Below are positions 1 through 11,304 of a stretch of DNA of 64,000 bases, in pieces. The notes under the pieces are model-generated. The model saw nothing but the letters and a program-made list of their open reading frames with translations. It was not told where the DNA came from and ran no database searches. Made by a program: the position numbers and the translations under genes. How positions within the stretch are numbered: position 1 is the stretch's first letter; each line of letters opens with the position of its first letter. Origin of the DNA: Dama dama (lineage: Eukaryota; Chordata; Mammalia; Artiodactyla; Cervidae); contig NC_083698.1 of the NCBI RefSeq assembly GCF_033118175.1, forward strand, positions 47,967,501 to 48,031,500, given 5' to 3'.

Positions 1-350
1 TGGAGAAGACTCCTGAGAGTCCCTTGGACTGCAAGGAGATCCAACCAGTCCATCCTAATGGAAATCAGTCCTGAATATTCATTGGAAGGACTGATGCTGA
101 AGCTGAAGCTCCAATATTTTGACCACCTTAAATGAACTGACTCATTGGAAAACACCTTGATGCTGGGAAAGATTGAAGGCAGGAGGAGAAGGGGATGACA
201 GAGGATGAGATGTTTGGATGGCATCACCAACTCAATGGACATGAGTTTGAGCAAGCTCCGGGAGTTGGTGAAGGACAGGGACGCCTGGCGTGCTGCAGTC
301 CATGGGGTCGCAAAGAGTTGGACATGACTGAGTGACTGAACTCAACTGAT
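1..350 (+). mobile_element. BovB LINE 3' end, cut by window edge
   Basis: This is the 3' end of a BovB (RTE-clade) LINE, entering the window mid-element. It encodes the region after the reverse transcriptase, with the basic stretch read from 'ggaggagaaggggatgac', and ends in the typical 'gttggacatgactgagtgactgaactcaactga' tail region shared with Bov-A SINEs. It is homologous to the copies ending at 60167 and 63096. Several in-frame stops and small indels make it a dead copy. The 5' extent lies outside the window. Confidence 0.93.
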
Positions 351-1166
351 TCAGAATTTCCAGGAATGTTAGAAATGTAATTTGTTCTTTTGCTATACTT
401 TCCAACCTCGCTGGTGTGTAATAGAACATATATGGGGTTGGAGCTATTTGGAAATGGAACCGTAATGCAGCATCATCCCCATAAAGGTGGCCAGATTGGT
501 CTACTGTTTGAGGTTATTGGCATAGTACCAGCACTATGGTAACTATTAATTGATTTTAATGATGTAATTTCATTATTTAACTGATTGGAAAAAAGAATGA
601 CTTTAGGAATTAAGTTCTCTTTCCAATGATGTCAGACTTACCCATGTGGAATTGCAAATATCCCTCAGAATGATAACAATTGTCAAATGAGACAGTGCAG
701 TCGATTAGCAGTCATTCAGAATACCCATTGAGCACCATGTGCAAGAAAATCAAACGGAAATTGATCATGTCTTATATTTGCACAATGCCTCATTTTATAG
801 GACCTACCTGTGAATTTTCTTACTTGATCCTAAAAAGAAGTTTATGAAGTAAACTAGGAGAGAGTCTCATATTATAGGTTAGAAACAGGAATTCAGAGTT
901 GAACTCTTTGCCCTAAAATACATTGGTAAATGGTAAATGTGGAACCAGTACTCAGCTGATTGGACCTGGGGTGCTGTTTCTAATATTCCACATTGCCACA
1001 CTTTCTGTTGGCTTTGTAAAGAGGCTGCGGTAGGGAAACTGGACAAACCCTCGGGAGTGTGAGAGTGATGCCTCTGGGTGTGGAGGCTGCGGGAGGGCCT
1101 TCTAAAAGGTAAGGCTGGTGGAGCTAAGGTCTCCTTCTTTCATCAGCTTCTCCAAATCACCTAGGA
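351..1166. other. Unassigned interval with a weak MIR-like segment
   Basis: AT-rich sequence without a recognisable gene. Around 780-1005 the order of motifs (a 'cattttatagg' block, then a 'gaattcagagttgaactc' block) resembles an old minus-strand MIR, but divergence is high. Nothing else could be assigned. Confidence 0.4.
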
Positions 1167-1178
1167 CCAGCCCTCTGT

Positions 1179-1406
1179 GCATGCATGTGTGTGTACTAAG
1201 TCACTGCAGTCGTGTCCAACTCTTTGTGGCCTATGGACCATAGCCCACCAGGCTCCTCTGTCCAAGGAATTCTCCCAGCAAGAATACTAGAGTGGGTTGC
1301 CGTGCCCTCCTCCAGGGATCTTCCCAACCCAGATATCAAACTCATGTCTCTTATGACTCCTGCATTGGCAGGTGGGTTCTTTACCACTAGCACCACCTGG
1401 GAAGCT
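1179..1406 (-). mobile_element. Bov-tA SINE with 12-bp TSD
   Basis: A full-length Bov-tA SINE in reverse: the tRNA-like head lies at the right (complement of 'cccaggtggtgctagtgg') and the Bov-A tail with the complement of 'gtcggacacgactg' at the left. It is flanked by a perfect target-site duplication, 'ccagccctctgt', at 1167-1178 and 1407-1418, so both ends are well defined. The short reading frames inside are artefacts of the SINE. Confidence 0.95.
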
Positions 1407-1493
1407 CCAGCCCTCTGTAAGTACATCCCAGCTCAGGTTGTGTTTTTTTTTTTTATTATTATTATCTCCTACCCCATTTTTGGGGGGTCTCCC

Positions 1494-1660
1494 TGGGCTT
1501 CTCTCGTGGCTCAGATGGTGAAGAATCTACCTGCAATGCAGGAGACCCAGGTTCAATCCCTGGGTCAGGAAGATACCCTGGAGAAGAGAATGGCCTTCTG
1601 GTGGGTTACAGGCCACGGGTCACAATGAGTCGGATACGATTGAGTGGCTAACACTTCTGG
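1494..1660 (+). mobile_element. Bov-tA/CHR-2-type SINE, internally shortened
   Basis: tRNA-derived SINE starting 'gggcttctctcgtggctcag', with the B-box-like 'ggttcaatccc' and a shortened body that jumps from 'gaagagaatggcc' to the tail 'gagtcggatacgattgag'. It lies 87 bp from the SINE at 1179-1406 in the opposite orientation, so the two could form an inverted-repeat hairpin. A T-rich tract (about 1440-1465) separates them. Confidence 0.88.
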
Positions 1661-2683
1661 TCAAAAAAAATACCCTAACCATTAGAAAAAAGTTACAAGT
1701 TGTAGGTATCAGATCCTCCAAGATGCCATTCATCAAACAACACTATCAGAAGCTGTAGCACTTAGGCATTTCTTCACCTTCAGAATAACTCAGTGACCTT
1801 CTACCTCTGATTTGCAAACAGAGCATCTCTTTAAAGCTAGAGACCTCTTTAGTGCACGTCAAAGGATGACAAAGAGGAGGAAAATAGACCCGAAAGTCTT
1901 CTGAAGACCTAAAAGTCACAGCTTCCCTGCTAATATATTGTATTTTTAATTGCCACAGTATTTGGGAATCATTCAATAAGCCTTGATTAGATTTACACAA
2001 AGACAGTAGGCTTTCTGAAATCCCAAGTGAGGAGTGGGTGGGAAAAGGACAAAACTGTCTGTGTAACAGAGTATGAGCCAAACAAGAAATCCAATGCACC
2101 TCTTCTGCCAGTTTTTAGCATAAGCCCAACATCCAATGTCAACAAAGGAAAAGAACAAAGGAATGAAAACAAGAAACACTCATGTCTTTCACAGTAGAAA
2201 GCAATGAAGGTAAATATTATGCTAAACAATTTTAGATGTATTCTGTTAGCCTTATGAAGGAAAAGCTTACTGTTTAGAACATCATCAGGCTTCTCTTCGT
2301 CCAACAAGCTTGGCAGTGGGGCTTTTCCCCATGTGTCTCTGTTGGAAAGTGTTTTCATATTGGTGGCTGCTAAGCTGAGTCAGCACATTGTGATAATTAA
2401 GCTGAAGTCATGGGTCTAGTTGGTTACTTGTCTGTGTACATTTACACTTGGCTCTACTCTAAAAATGCTTTGAGGGGGCAGCATCCAATCGCTCACTGTA
2501 CTTTGTGTCTTGATCCTCTCTAGTCAGCTATTAAAAGTGCAAGTGATCATTTCAAAGGACACTTGGATTATGAATAGCAGAGTACAGATTTTATCATTAT
2601 AACTAGGAAAATAAGCCAGAATGCTTTCTTAAAATATTAAACTAATGGTAGGTCTGTAGCAGCTTCAGCAATAAATGAAGGAT
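1661..2683. other. Unassigned interval
   Basis: No repeat family or gene was recognised. Open frames on the minus strand (up to 121 codons) overlap each other in different frames and show no domain, so they are probably chance. Confidence 0.4.
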
Positions 2684-2693
2684 AGACAATTTT

Positions 2694-2917
2694 CGGGGCT
2701 TCCCAGGTGGTGCTAGAGGTAGAGAACCTGCCTGCCAATGCAGGAGATGTAGAGACATGGGTTCAATCCCTGGGTCAGGAAGATCCCCTGGAGGAGGGCA
2801 TGGCAACCCACTCCAGTATTCTTGCCTGGAGAATCCCGTGGACAGAGGAGCCTGGTGGGCTATGGTCCATAAGGTCACAAAGAGTCAGACACGACTGAAG
2901 TGACTTAGCACACGTGC
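2694..2917 (+). mobile_element. Bov-tA SINE with 10-bp TSD
   Basis: Full-length Bov-tA: tRNA-Glu-like head 'gcttcccaggtggtgctag', B-box 'ggttcaatccc', Bov-A body and tail 'agtcagacacgactgaag'. Flanked by the perfect duplication 'agacaatttt' at 2684-2693 and 2918-2927. Confidence 0.95.
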
Positions 2918-2927
2918 AGACAATTTT

Positions 2928-3299
2928 AATTAAAAATAATGAGCAGTGTGCTATGCTCCAAATGGTCATGAAAGCCCACCGAGGCTAATGTACCCAACCA
3001 CCCTGCTCTTGGCATCACCCCAGAAATATTTTCCTGTGATCCTCAACTTCAGAGAATTTTAGTCCAAACCATTGCCCCTTGTACCAGTAAAACTACAGTA
3101 TAGAGACACTGGGACATGTCACTAGATACTGAACAAGATGTTTATATAATTGCTGACAGTTCTGTTCAATCTAATTTTAATCTTGAACTAATTTGGACTC
3201 TCCAAATTTGTTATGGCAGAGTTGACAAAATGGTTAAACTTGAAGTCTCTATCTTCAGAGAGAGGGGTTTGAGGACTGCTGCAACGGCTTTCTAGTTAG
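2928..3299. other. Unassigned interval
   Basis: Nothing recognised: no repeat signature, no coding signal. Confidence 0.4.
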
Positions 3300-3465
3300 T
3301 TTTGTAGCTAGTTCAATGGACGTGGATAAGTCACTAAAACTCTCAGTGCCTCAGTCTCATTTGAAAGTGAGGTAACAATAATATGTGTCTCATCACTGTT
3401 TGAAATAATACTTACAAAATGCTTAGCACATTGTGAATGAAACTTGTTGATGTTGGCCATTATTA
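3300..3465 (+). repeat. MIR SINE fragment
   Basis: The block 'gataagtcactaaaactctc', 'cctcagtctcatttgaaa' and 'aaaatgcttagcacattgtg' follows the order of the MIR core (splice-like core, then the 3' part that ends with the related L2 tail). Old and degenerate. Confidence 0.7.
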
Positions 3466-3499
3466 CTGTGTGTGTGGTACTATCTAAGGCTTTACAGAT

Positions 3500-3755
3500 A
3501 CCAAGGCTTTACAGATGCAGATGTGTGCATCTCTTTGAGCTGCTATAACAGCCAGGCAGAAAGGGTGAGGAAGCTCTCTGGGGTGTCTTTTATAAGGGCA
3601 CTAATCCTATGCATGAAGGCTCCACCGTTATGACCTAATCACTTCCCAAAAGCCCCTCCTCCAAATATCTTCACATTAGGGATTAGAATTTCATATTCTA
3701 ATTTTATATTTCATATAAATGTTGGGGAACACAAACATTCAGGCCATGGCAAAAA
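3500..3755 (-). repeat. MaLR (MST/MLT1-like) LTR fragment
   Basis: On the minus strand the sequence starts 'gccatggcctgaatgtttgt' and runs through 'aagtgattaggtcataac' and 'aggattagtgcccttataa', the hallmark order of mammalian MaLR LTRs of the MSTA/MSTB type. It lacks the second half of the LTR. A better preserved copy is at 29815-30136. Confidence 0.75.
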
Positions 3756-3785
3756 AATGATTAAAATGCAGTCTACCCTCAAGGA

Positions 3786-3877
3786 GCTTGTATTAGTCTG
3801 GATTCTCAGGAGAAACATAACCAATAGGATATGGATATATCCATCTATTGATCTATATACCTATATGTTACAAAAGT
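3786..3877 (-). repeat. MLT2-type ERVL LTR, left part
   Basis: 'ggattctcaggagaaacata' and 'accaataggatatgg' match the 3' end of MLT2 LTRs in reverse. The element is interrupted by the ERV LTR at 3878-4957 and resumes at 4964. Confidence 0.75.
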
Positions 3878-4957
3878 TGCTGGGATCCTGCACCAGCAGG
3901 ATCCAGGGGAACCCTCAGGATGAACAGTGTCGGCAAGAGAGAGAGAGACAGTGAGACAAAGCTCAGGGCTGAGTCTGGAGTTTATTTTTGCACGGCCACT
4001 TTATACCCTTAACAACATCTTTTTTGGGGGGAAGTGCATATTGCTTACACACAGGTCATCTCAAAACATTACAGCAACTTGACCTTCAACAGAAACTGGA
4101 TGTCACCCACATACTTTCGTTCACAAGAGTCTTTCTTATCATTTGGCCTTCAGGCCTGCTAACATTTTATGGCTTGCACCTGGTGTGACTTAAGCAACTT
4201 CAGTAGCTGACCCTGTTTTTCTTATAATTAACCTATTTTCTTTCTAATAGGCATCATCTCTATGGGAACTAGATAGGATTACATTTTTACAGAACAGAAA
4301 TGCGAAGGACTGCAAAAACAGCAGATATAGCACAAAACAGGCTCTTAGTCTAAAAGTTAACTACCTGCAAGAAGTCGCCACCTGCAAGAAGTCACCAGCT
4401 AATCTCTATCTAAAGTATTTTCTATTAGGCACATGTGTGGCTATTATATTTGTGGAACTTTTCTCACCCCACAAAGGGGCCTATGCTTAATAGTTTCTTT
4501 TGTTAGCATACTGTGCTTAGGATGTTTAGAACAATCATGAGCATTTTGTGCAATGAGAGCACACATTTATCAAACAAGCCAGAATGCCAGCAAAAGGGTT
4601 TGAATTGAAGCATTTCCTTCATCCCTGGCCCCTTCATAGGGTACCAGTGTCCAGGAGATGTATTAATTAGGGTTTTAAGTTGGTCTTTATTCAGTGAAAG
4701 AGGAGCAGGAGAGCTCTCAGCAGGCAACACAAGAATCCGCAGCAGGGCAAACAAGAACAACAGCAGAAAACGGGGGAGGATACAGGGTGGGGTAGAGGCC
4801 GAGGCCAACCTGGAGGGTCCCTTATCCTAGACGGCCTTGCCTGTCAGGTTTTTTTCCTCATGACCTCGTCATGGATAGGATCCCGGACAGGCTTGCCTGT
4901 CTGGTATTTTCTTCATGACCTCGTCACGGGCGGGACCTCCCATAATGGCTCCCGGCA
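3878..4957 (-). mobile_element. Class II-like ERV LTR (solo), 6-bp TSD
   Basis: A 1,080-bp block with TG...CA ends and imperfect inverted termini (TGCTGGGA at the left, TCCCGGCA at the right). Flanks are 'aaaagt' (3872-3877) and 'agaagt' (4958-4963), a 6-bp duplication with one mismatch, as expected for beta-type ERVs. On the minus strand two AATAAA signals appear (complements near 4695 and 3980); the second is followed by an R/U5-like segment rich in 'gtctctctctc'. No gag, pol or env sequence is present, so it is a solo LTR. The length and the two polyadenylation signals could also mean two nested LTRs. The family name is unassigned. Confidence 0.7.
4820..4945. repeat. Tandem duplication of about 55-60 bp in the ERV LTR
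   Basis: Two adjacent units share 'cttgcctgtc', a T-rich stretch and 'catgacctcgtca': one at about 4833-4884 and the next at about 4890-4935. In LTR orientation they lie near the start of U3, a usual place for enhancer duplications. Confidence 0.7.
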
Positions 4958-4963
4958 AGAAGT

Positions 4964-5312
4964 ATATACAGAAATCTCTATGTCTGTATATGTGGGGAGA
5001 GAGAGGGGAAGAAAGCGTAAGGAAGTGATTATGGAGGCTGAGAAGTCAGAGATCTGCAGTTGGTAAGTCAAAGACCCAGGAGATCCAGTGATATATGTCA
5101 CAGCTCAAAGATAGTCAAAGAGAAAGAATTCTTTCTTACTCAGCCTTTCATTCTATTCAGGCCTTCAACAAATTGGATGAGGCCCATGTACACTGGGAAA
5201 GATGATCCATTTTATTCCATCTACCAATTTCCAACACACCCAGAAATAATGTTTAACTGACTATCTGGGCACCCTATGGCCCAGTCAAGTTGATGCACAA
5301 AATTAACATTTA
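4964..5312 (-). repeat. MLT2-type ERVL LTR, right part
   Basis: Continuation of the LTR begun at 3786: 'gattatggaggctgagaag', 'gatctgcagttgg', 'caacaaattggatgaggccc' and the end 'cccagtcaagttgatgcaca' follow the MLT2 order in reverse. Together with the left part this is one LTR of about 440 bp split by the younger LTR. Confidence 0.8.
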
Positions 5313-6398
5313 CAGAGCTTGTAGTGTGACATGGGAGATAGATACATGAATAAGTAATTACAACTGAATGAGGAAAGTGCAGTAATGGAATAATATGAAA
5401 AGAGTTACGACATTTGAGGGGGAAGATGCTAATCAATCAGGGGGTAGTTGGACAAAGTTTCTAGCAGTTCAGATACTTGAATTGAGTCTTGAATTTTGGA
5501 AAGTAGTTTTCCATGTATCCAGGTATATATGGAGGGGGCATGGAATTTTTGGCCGTTTCTCACCTACTTTGGTGCTAACATACTAGTCCAAGCAGCTATC
5601 ATTTTCACTACACCATCCCACCAGCCTTCTAACTTTCCTCTTGCTTTGATTGGTGTTCTTCTTTGATGAATTCTTCATGCAGAAGCCAACAGGGAGCTCT
5701 AAGTCCACAAATGGGCTCATTGGACACTGCCGTCAATGCTCTAATAATTTTCCATCATACTTAGTAGGAAATTTGAGGTTCTAACACTGCAATGCCCCAT
5801 ATGATCCATATTCTATGACATCTCATAACTTTTCCAACCCAATTTCCTGGAACTTTCCTTCTCTGTTGCTAGATACTGCTACATGGAGCTCTTTCATGAA
5901 TCTGACAAACTTGCTTTGAACTCAGAGTATTTGTTTCTATCTAGAATAATTTTCCTATAAATATTCTTATGACTTCCTCTCATTTCATTCAGGTCTCTGC
6001 TTGAAGTTAGCATCCTTAAATGGCTCAACATCCCTATTATCAGTTTATCCTGCCCTCCTCTTTTTTATAAATACTGCAGCCTTTTTTAATTTTCTGAAGT
6101 TTACAGAATTCTAAATGCAATCTTCTCCCTACTCCCACAGTGTACAAAACTCACACTGAAATGTGAGATAGGTAAGCATTCTGAAAAAGGATTAAAGATC
6201 CTATGAAACCTGTGAACAGCACAGTCTTTGTACAATTATTTTCACTTTCTCCTCTTAAAATGCATAATGAGGTAAATTCATACATGTCAACTCCCTGCAA
6301 CTTATTTCAATTGAGTTATAAGAATTTTAAATGCCAAGAGAGATGCCCAACTATAAAGACACAAATCTATTTTACAGAAGATGGCCATTACCATGAAT
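5313..6398. other. Unassigned interval
   Basis: AT-rich sequence without recognised repeats. The 102-codon plus frame at 6203-6511 runs into the L1 3' end at its right side and has no domain. Confidence 0.4.
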
Positions 6399-8945
6399 TT
6401 AATTTTTTTACTTTTTTAATTGGAGAATTTTGCTTTACAATGTTGTGTTGGTTTCTGCCATACAATAATGTGAATCAGCCCATAACTCTACAGATATCTA
6501 GTTCCTCTTGAGCCTCTCTCGTCCTATAGGTCATCAGAGTGCCAGGCCTGGCTCCCTTAGCTATATAGCAACTTTTCACCAATCATCCATTTTACACATG
6601 ATAGTGTATATAGGTTGATGCTACTTTCTCCATTCATCCCACTCCTTCCCTCACCTACTGCATCTACAAATTTGTTCTCTACATTTGAGTTTCCATTTCT
6701 TCCTTGCAAACAGGTTTGTCAATACCATTTTCTAGATTCCATATGTATGTACTAATATATGATATTTATTTTTCTCTGACTTACTTCACTCTGTATAATG
6801 GGCTCTACGTTCATCCATCTCACTTGAACTGACTCAGATTCATTAAATTTTTATGACTCAGTTATATTCCATTTATATATGTACCACATCATCTTTATCC
6901 ATTTATCTGTTGATGGGCATCTAGGTGGTTTCCATGTCCTTGCTATTGTAAATAGGGCTGCAATGGGTATTGGAGTACATGCATCTTTTAGAGTTGTGGT
7001 TTTCTCAGAGTATATGCCCAGTGGTGGGATTGCTGGGACATAGGATAGATTTATTCCTAGTTTCTTAAGAAATCTCCATATATAAATGGCTGGATCAGTT
7101 TACATTCCCACCAACAATGTAGGAGGGTTCTCTTTTCTCTACATCCTTTCCAGCATTTATTGTTCATAGCTTTTTTTTTTTAATGGCCATTCTGACTGGT
7201 GTGAGGCGATAACTCATTGTAGCTTTGATTTTCATTTCTCTAATAATTAGTGATGTTGAACATCTTTCCATATGTTTATTGGCCATCTGTATGACTTCTT
7301 TGGAGAAATGTCTGTCTGGGTTTTATGCCCACTTTTTTTTATTGGGCTATTTGTGTTTCTGATACTGACCTGTATGAGCTGCTTATATATTTTGTAGATT
7401 AATCCTTTGTCAGTTGCATTGTTTGCAATTATTTTCTCCCATCCTGAGGATTGTCTTTTACTCTTGTTTATTGCTTCATTTGCTATGCAAAAGCTTTTAA
7501 GTTTAATTAGGTCCTATTTGCTTATGTTTGTTTTTACTTCCATTACTCTAGGAGTGGGTCAAAGAGGATCTTGCTGTGATTTAGGTCAGAGAGTGTACGT
7601 CACATGTTTTCCTCTAAGAGCTTTATAGTTTCTGGCATTACACTTAAGTCTTTAATTCATTTTGAGTTTATTTTTGTGTATGATTTGAGGCAGTGTTCCA
7701 GTTTCTTTCTTTTACATGTAGATGTCCAGTTTTCCTAGCACCACTTATTGAAGAGGCTATATTTTCTCCATTGTATGTTCTTGCCTCCTTTGTCAAAAGT
7801 AAGATGGCCATAGGTGTGTGGGCTTATCTCTGGGCTTTCTATCTTGTTCTATTGGTTTCTATTTCTGTTTTTGTGCCAGTACTGTACTGTCTTGATGACT
7901 GTAGCTTTGCAGTATAGTCTAAAGTCAGGATGGTTGGTTTTTTCAGCTCTGTTTTTCTCTGTATTTCCATACAAATCATGAAAATTTGTGTTCTAGTTCT
8001 CTGAAAAATATCATTGTTGGTGTGAAAGAGATTGAACTGAATCTGTAGATTGCTTTGGGTTGTATAGTCATTTTCATAATATTCTTCTAATCCAAGAACA
8101 TGGTGCATCTCTCCAACTGTTTATGTCATCTTTGATCCCTTTCATCAGTGTCTTATAGTTGTCTGCGTACAGGTCTTTTGTCTCTTTAGGTAAGTTTATT
8201 CCTAGGTATTTTATTCTTTTTGTTGCAGTGGGAAATGGAACTGTTTCTTTAATTTCTCTGAGTTTTCAATGTAGGTGTATAGGTATGCAAGGGATTTCTG
8301 TGTATTAATTTTTTATCTTGCAACTTTACTGTATTCATTGATTAGCTCTAGTAATTTTCTCATGGAATCTTTAGGGTTTTCTATGTACAGTATCATGTCA
8401 TCTGCAAACAGTGAGAGTTTAATTCTTTTCCAATTCCTTTTATTTCTTTTTCTTCTCTGATTGCCATGGCTAGGACTTCCAAAACTCTGTTGGATAATAA
8501 TGGCAAGAATGGACAGTCTTGTCTTGTTCCTGATCTTAAAGGAAATGCTTTTAGTTTTTCACCATTTAGATTAATGTTTGCTGTTGATTTGTCATATATG
8601 GCCTTTATTATGTTGAAGTAGGTTCCCTTTATGCCTACTTTCTGGAAAGTTTTTGTCATAAATGGATGTTGAATTTTGTCCAAAATTTTTTCTGCATCTA
8701 TTGAGATGATCATATGGTTTTTATTCTTCAGTTTATTGATGGGGTGTATCACACTGATTGATTTGTAGATATTGAAGAATCCTTGCATCCCTGGGATAAA
8801 CCCCACTTAATTATGGTATATGATCTTTTTAATGTGTTGTTGGATTCTGTTTGCTAGAATTTTATTGAGGATTTTTACATCTATGTTCATTAGTGATACT
8901 GGCCTGTAATTTTCTTTATTGGTTGGTATTTTTTTCTTGTTTTCT
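6399..8945 (-). mobile_element. 5'-truncated L1 (older bovid/artiodactyl type)
   Basis: A 2.5-kb L1 read from right to left. The 3' UTR starts at a T-rich tract near 6405 and contains the reverse of the tail 'gccatacaataatgtgaatc'. ORF2 follows on the minus strand up to a truncation near 8945, where similarity to the full-length copy at 11290-18721 stops. It differs from that copy by many substitutions and indels and is clearly older. Confidence 0.9.
8393..8806 (-). pseudogene. L1 ORF2 reverse transcriptase fragment
   Basis: A 137-codon open piece of L1 ORF2. It holds RT motifs 'IISIDAEK' (near residues 33-40) and 'SGTRQDCPFLPLL' (residues 93-105), the latter a degraded form of the usual GTRQGCPLSPLL. 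The catalytic FADD box lies downstream of a frame break and is not readable in this frame. The piece belongs to the truncated L1 at 6399-8945 and cannot be functional. Confidence 0.85.
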
Positions 8946-9745
8946 TATCAGTATCTTGCTTTCTTTTGATTTGTGTGTTTATTGTTGTTTTGCATATATC
9001 TAGAAAGCTCCCTGAGATGCTGCTTGAATTGAGTGTTGAGGGATGAATTAGCAGGTGAAAAATTGGGGGGAAGATAATCCCAGATCAAAGGACACACATG
9101 TGCTCTCTCATCAAGAAGCAGAATGCCACCTCGGAGAAATGCAGGTGGTTCTTGTGTGTGGGTGAATGAGAGAAAGGAGGACAGGGAGGAAGACAGGGGG
9201 ATCATCTGGGGAACACACAAACTGGGGACCTGCAGGCTCTGCTTTTTGTGTTCATATCTACCAGCACCCCATCCTTCATTGTGAGGTGCTAGTCTCATAT
9301 TTCATGCCTCACAACAGTATTTCTCAAGCTTTTTTTATTGTCCCCCCACCCAAGGAGTCTATTTAAATTTATTTTCCTAATACTGCTGCCTATGAAATTT
9401 TAGTACCAGAGATATGGCCTTTCTGGTTTATCTACTGTCCATTTTGATCTATGCTTTATGTATAAAAATGAAATTTTCTCCACTCTGAGAGCCAATTTTT
9501 GTCTCTGTTGAGAATGTATGTTTATACTATTCTCTGACAGTGTGATTCTCTCTGCCTCCCTCTTCCTCAGACAAACAGTTTCTAGGGAGAGCGTCTGAAT
9601 ACCACAGAATATCATGTATGTGACAAGAATTGAACCACTTTCCCATGCTATTAATTAAATTCACACAAATCACAGAGATTTTTCTTTAGCTAGTGCTAGA
9701 GGTTAACAGCATCTTACTAATTCTGCCCCATTTTTTGTAGCATGC
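8946..9745. other. Unassigned interval
   Basis: No gene or repeat recognised. 9050-9290 is less AT-rich and carries overlapping frames on both strands without domains. Confidence 0.4.
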
Positions 9746-9992
9746 ATGCCATGCATGTGTGCTCAGTCATGTCTGACTCTTTGCAGTGAAAAATCCCGTG
9801 CAGTGAAATCCCATGGACTGTAGCCCACCAGGCTCATCTGTCCATGGGATTTCCCAGGCAAGGTTATTGGGGAGGGTTGCCATTTCCTTCTTCAGGGAAT
9901 GGTTGCCATTTCCTTCTTCCTGACCCAGGAATCAAACCTAGGTCTCCCGCATTGCAAGCAGATTCTTTACCATCTGAGCCACCAAGGAAGCT
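9746..9992 (-). mobile_element. Bov-tA SINE with internal duplications
   Basis: Reverse-oriented Bov-tA: complement of the tail at 'gctcagtcatgtctgactc' and complement of the tRNA head at 'accatctgagccaccaagg'. Two short direct duplications are visible: a 'gcagtgaaa(aa)tccc' unit near 9784-9812, and 'ggttgccatttccttcttc' at about 9878-9896 and again at about 9901-9919. Confidence 0.9.
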
Positions 9993-10839
9993 ATTTTTTA
10001 ATTAATTTTTTGGTACAGGGACCACCTTATTCTGTATCAGTGCATCTTAAGTGGTATTTGGGACTCTGAAATGTTTCAAGAAATGTTGGATACCAGATTC
10101 CTAGAGTCTGCCTTGAGTAATAACTCATTTATTCACAGGGTACTTACCCTCAAAGTCACTGCCTCCCAAACCCACCGAGGCAACAAGCTGGAGAGCATGG
10201 GAGGGAACAAAAGAGCATCTAAGAAATGAACCTCAATACTACACTCGTTGCAGCAAAGCTTGCAGGTTTTTTAAAAATCATTTTCTTACACAGCATCTAT
10301 TTACATTTAATCTATTTTCTAAACACATGATCGATTAGAGGTGGCAACATAGAAAGGGGAAAAAAGGGCTAATGCAGGTGAGCACATAACAGTAAAACAC
10401 AGAAAAGCAGTGACAATCACATCTATTAATATGAACACACATCAGTCTAAGCCCTGTTAACATAGCCACAAATAATCTCAGGTATGACAATGAGAAGAAT
10501 TTTACTGTGTTTATAATGTCCCTAGATGATTGCCATATCACTTTTTATTTAGGGAGATGGAGCATATGAACCTTATTTTCCAGCATTTCCAATTAATGTG
10601 ATTGAAATAGTTATTTGCTTAAGTTAATAAAGCTTCATATAACTGGAAAATTTAGCTATTCATATAGACATGAGGACTCTGGATAGCATCTGCCTTTAAT
10701 AATTGTAGGAGCTATAATATTCAATATAGCACCATGATCAAAGCTCCCATGAGACAAAATAATAGACTTTGTTCATTTTGAAAAATGATATGTGAATGAA
10801 TCTGAAATGAAAAGTTAGAGTTCTTGATTTACATGTCCA
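9993..10839. other. Unassigned interval
   Basis: No repeats recognised. It leads into the candidate conserved block at 10840-11130. Confidence 0.4.
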
Positions 10840-11130
10840 GGATTTAAAAAATGTAATCCAGTATCCCGAGTAGCTTTAACATTGGTCAGCACAAGCTGTG
10901 ATAAAAGCTGTAATTAATTCCCTTAGTGGTAATGACGGAAACTAAGTGTACAGAGATTTATTTGCATCACTATATGTCGATGAGTTGATTCAGTGATTGA
11001 GCAATGTTATGTAGCTAGCAGAATTGTGTTCAGGTTAAGCAGTTTGTCAAGAAGCATATTCCTGCAGAGATAATAAGCCATTAGGATAAGCTTACTTTGA
11101 GCTAATCTATTATTTGAACTTTATTGAGAG
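10840..11130. promoter_or_regulatory. Candidate conserved non-coding element
   Basis: Unique, repeat-free sequence with a cluster of factor-like sites: homeodomain core 'gtaattaattccc' (about 10911-10922), an octamer 'atttgcat' (about 10959-10967) and a CRE-like 'aatgacgg' (about 10931). This is pattern recognition only; conservation has not been tested. Confidence 0.25.
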
Positions 11131-11274
11131 AAAAAAGAAAGCAATGCCTTCCTTACCAGCAAGGGACTGATGATCACTATCAAGAGCCCTGGGATCAAGA
11201 ATCAAAGTTCCATTTGTTGAATAGAGTTGAGGGGTAGGGATGGGGTGGAGGGGCAAACCACACTGAGCTCACAG

Positions 11275-11304
11275 ATTATTATTATTATTATTTTACTTTT
11301 TTTT
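11275..11304. repeat. (ATT)n tract and L1 poly(A) tail (reverse)
   Basis: About seven 'att' units followed by 'ttttactttttttt'. In the orientation of the L1 to its right this is the 3' poly(A) tail and its A-rich continuation. Confidence 0.85.

Noticed and set aside
3878..4957. Possible complete endogenous retrovirus
   Set aside because: No gag, pol or env text between the ends; only LTR-type sequence is present.
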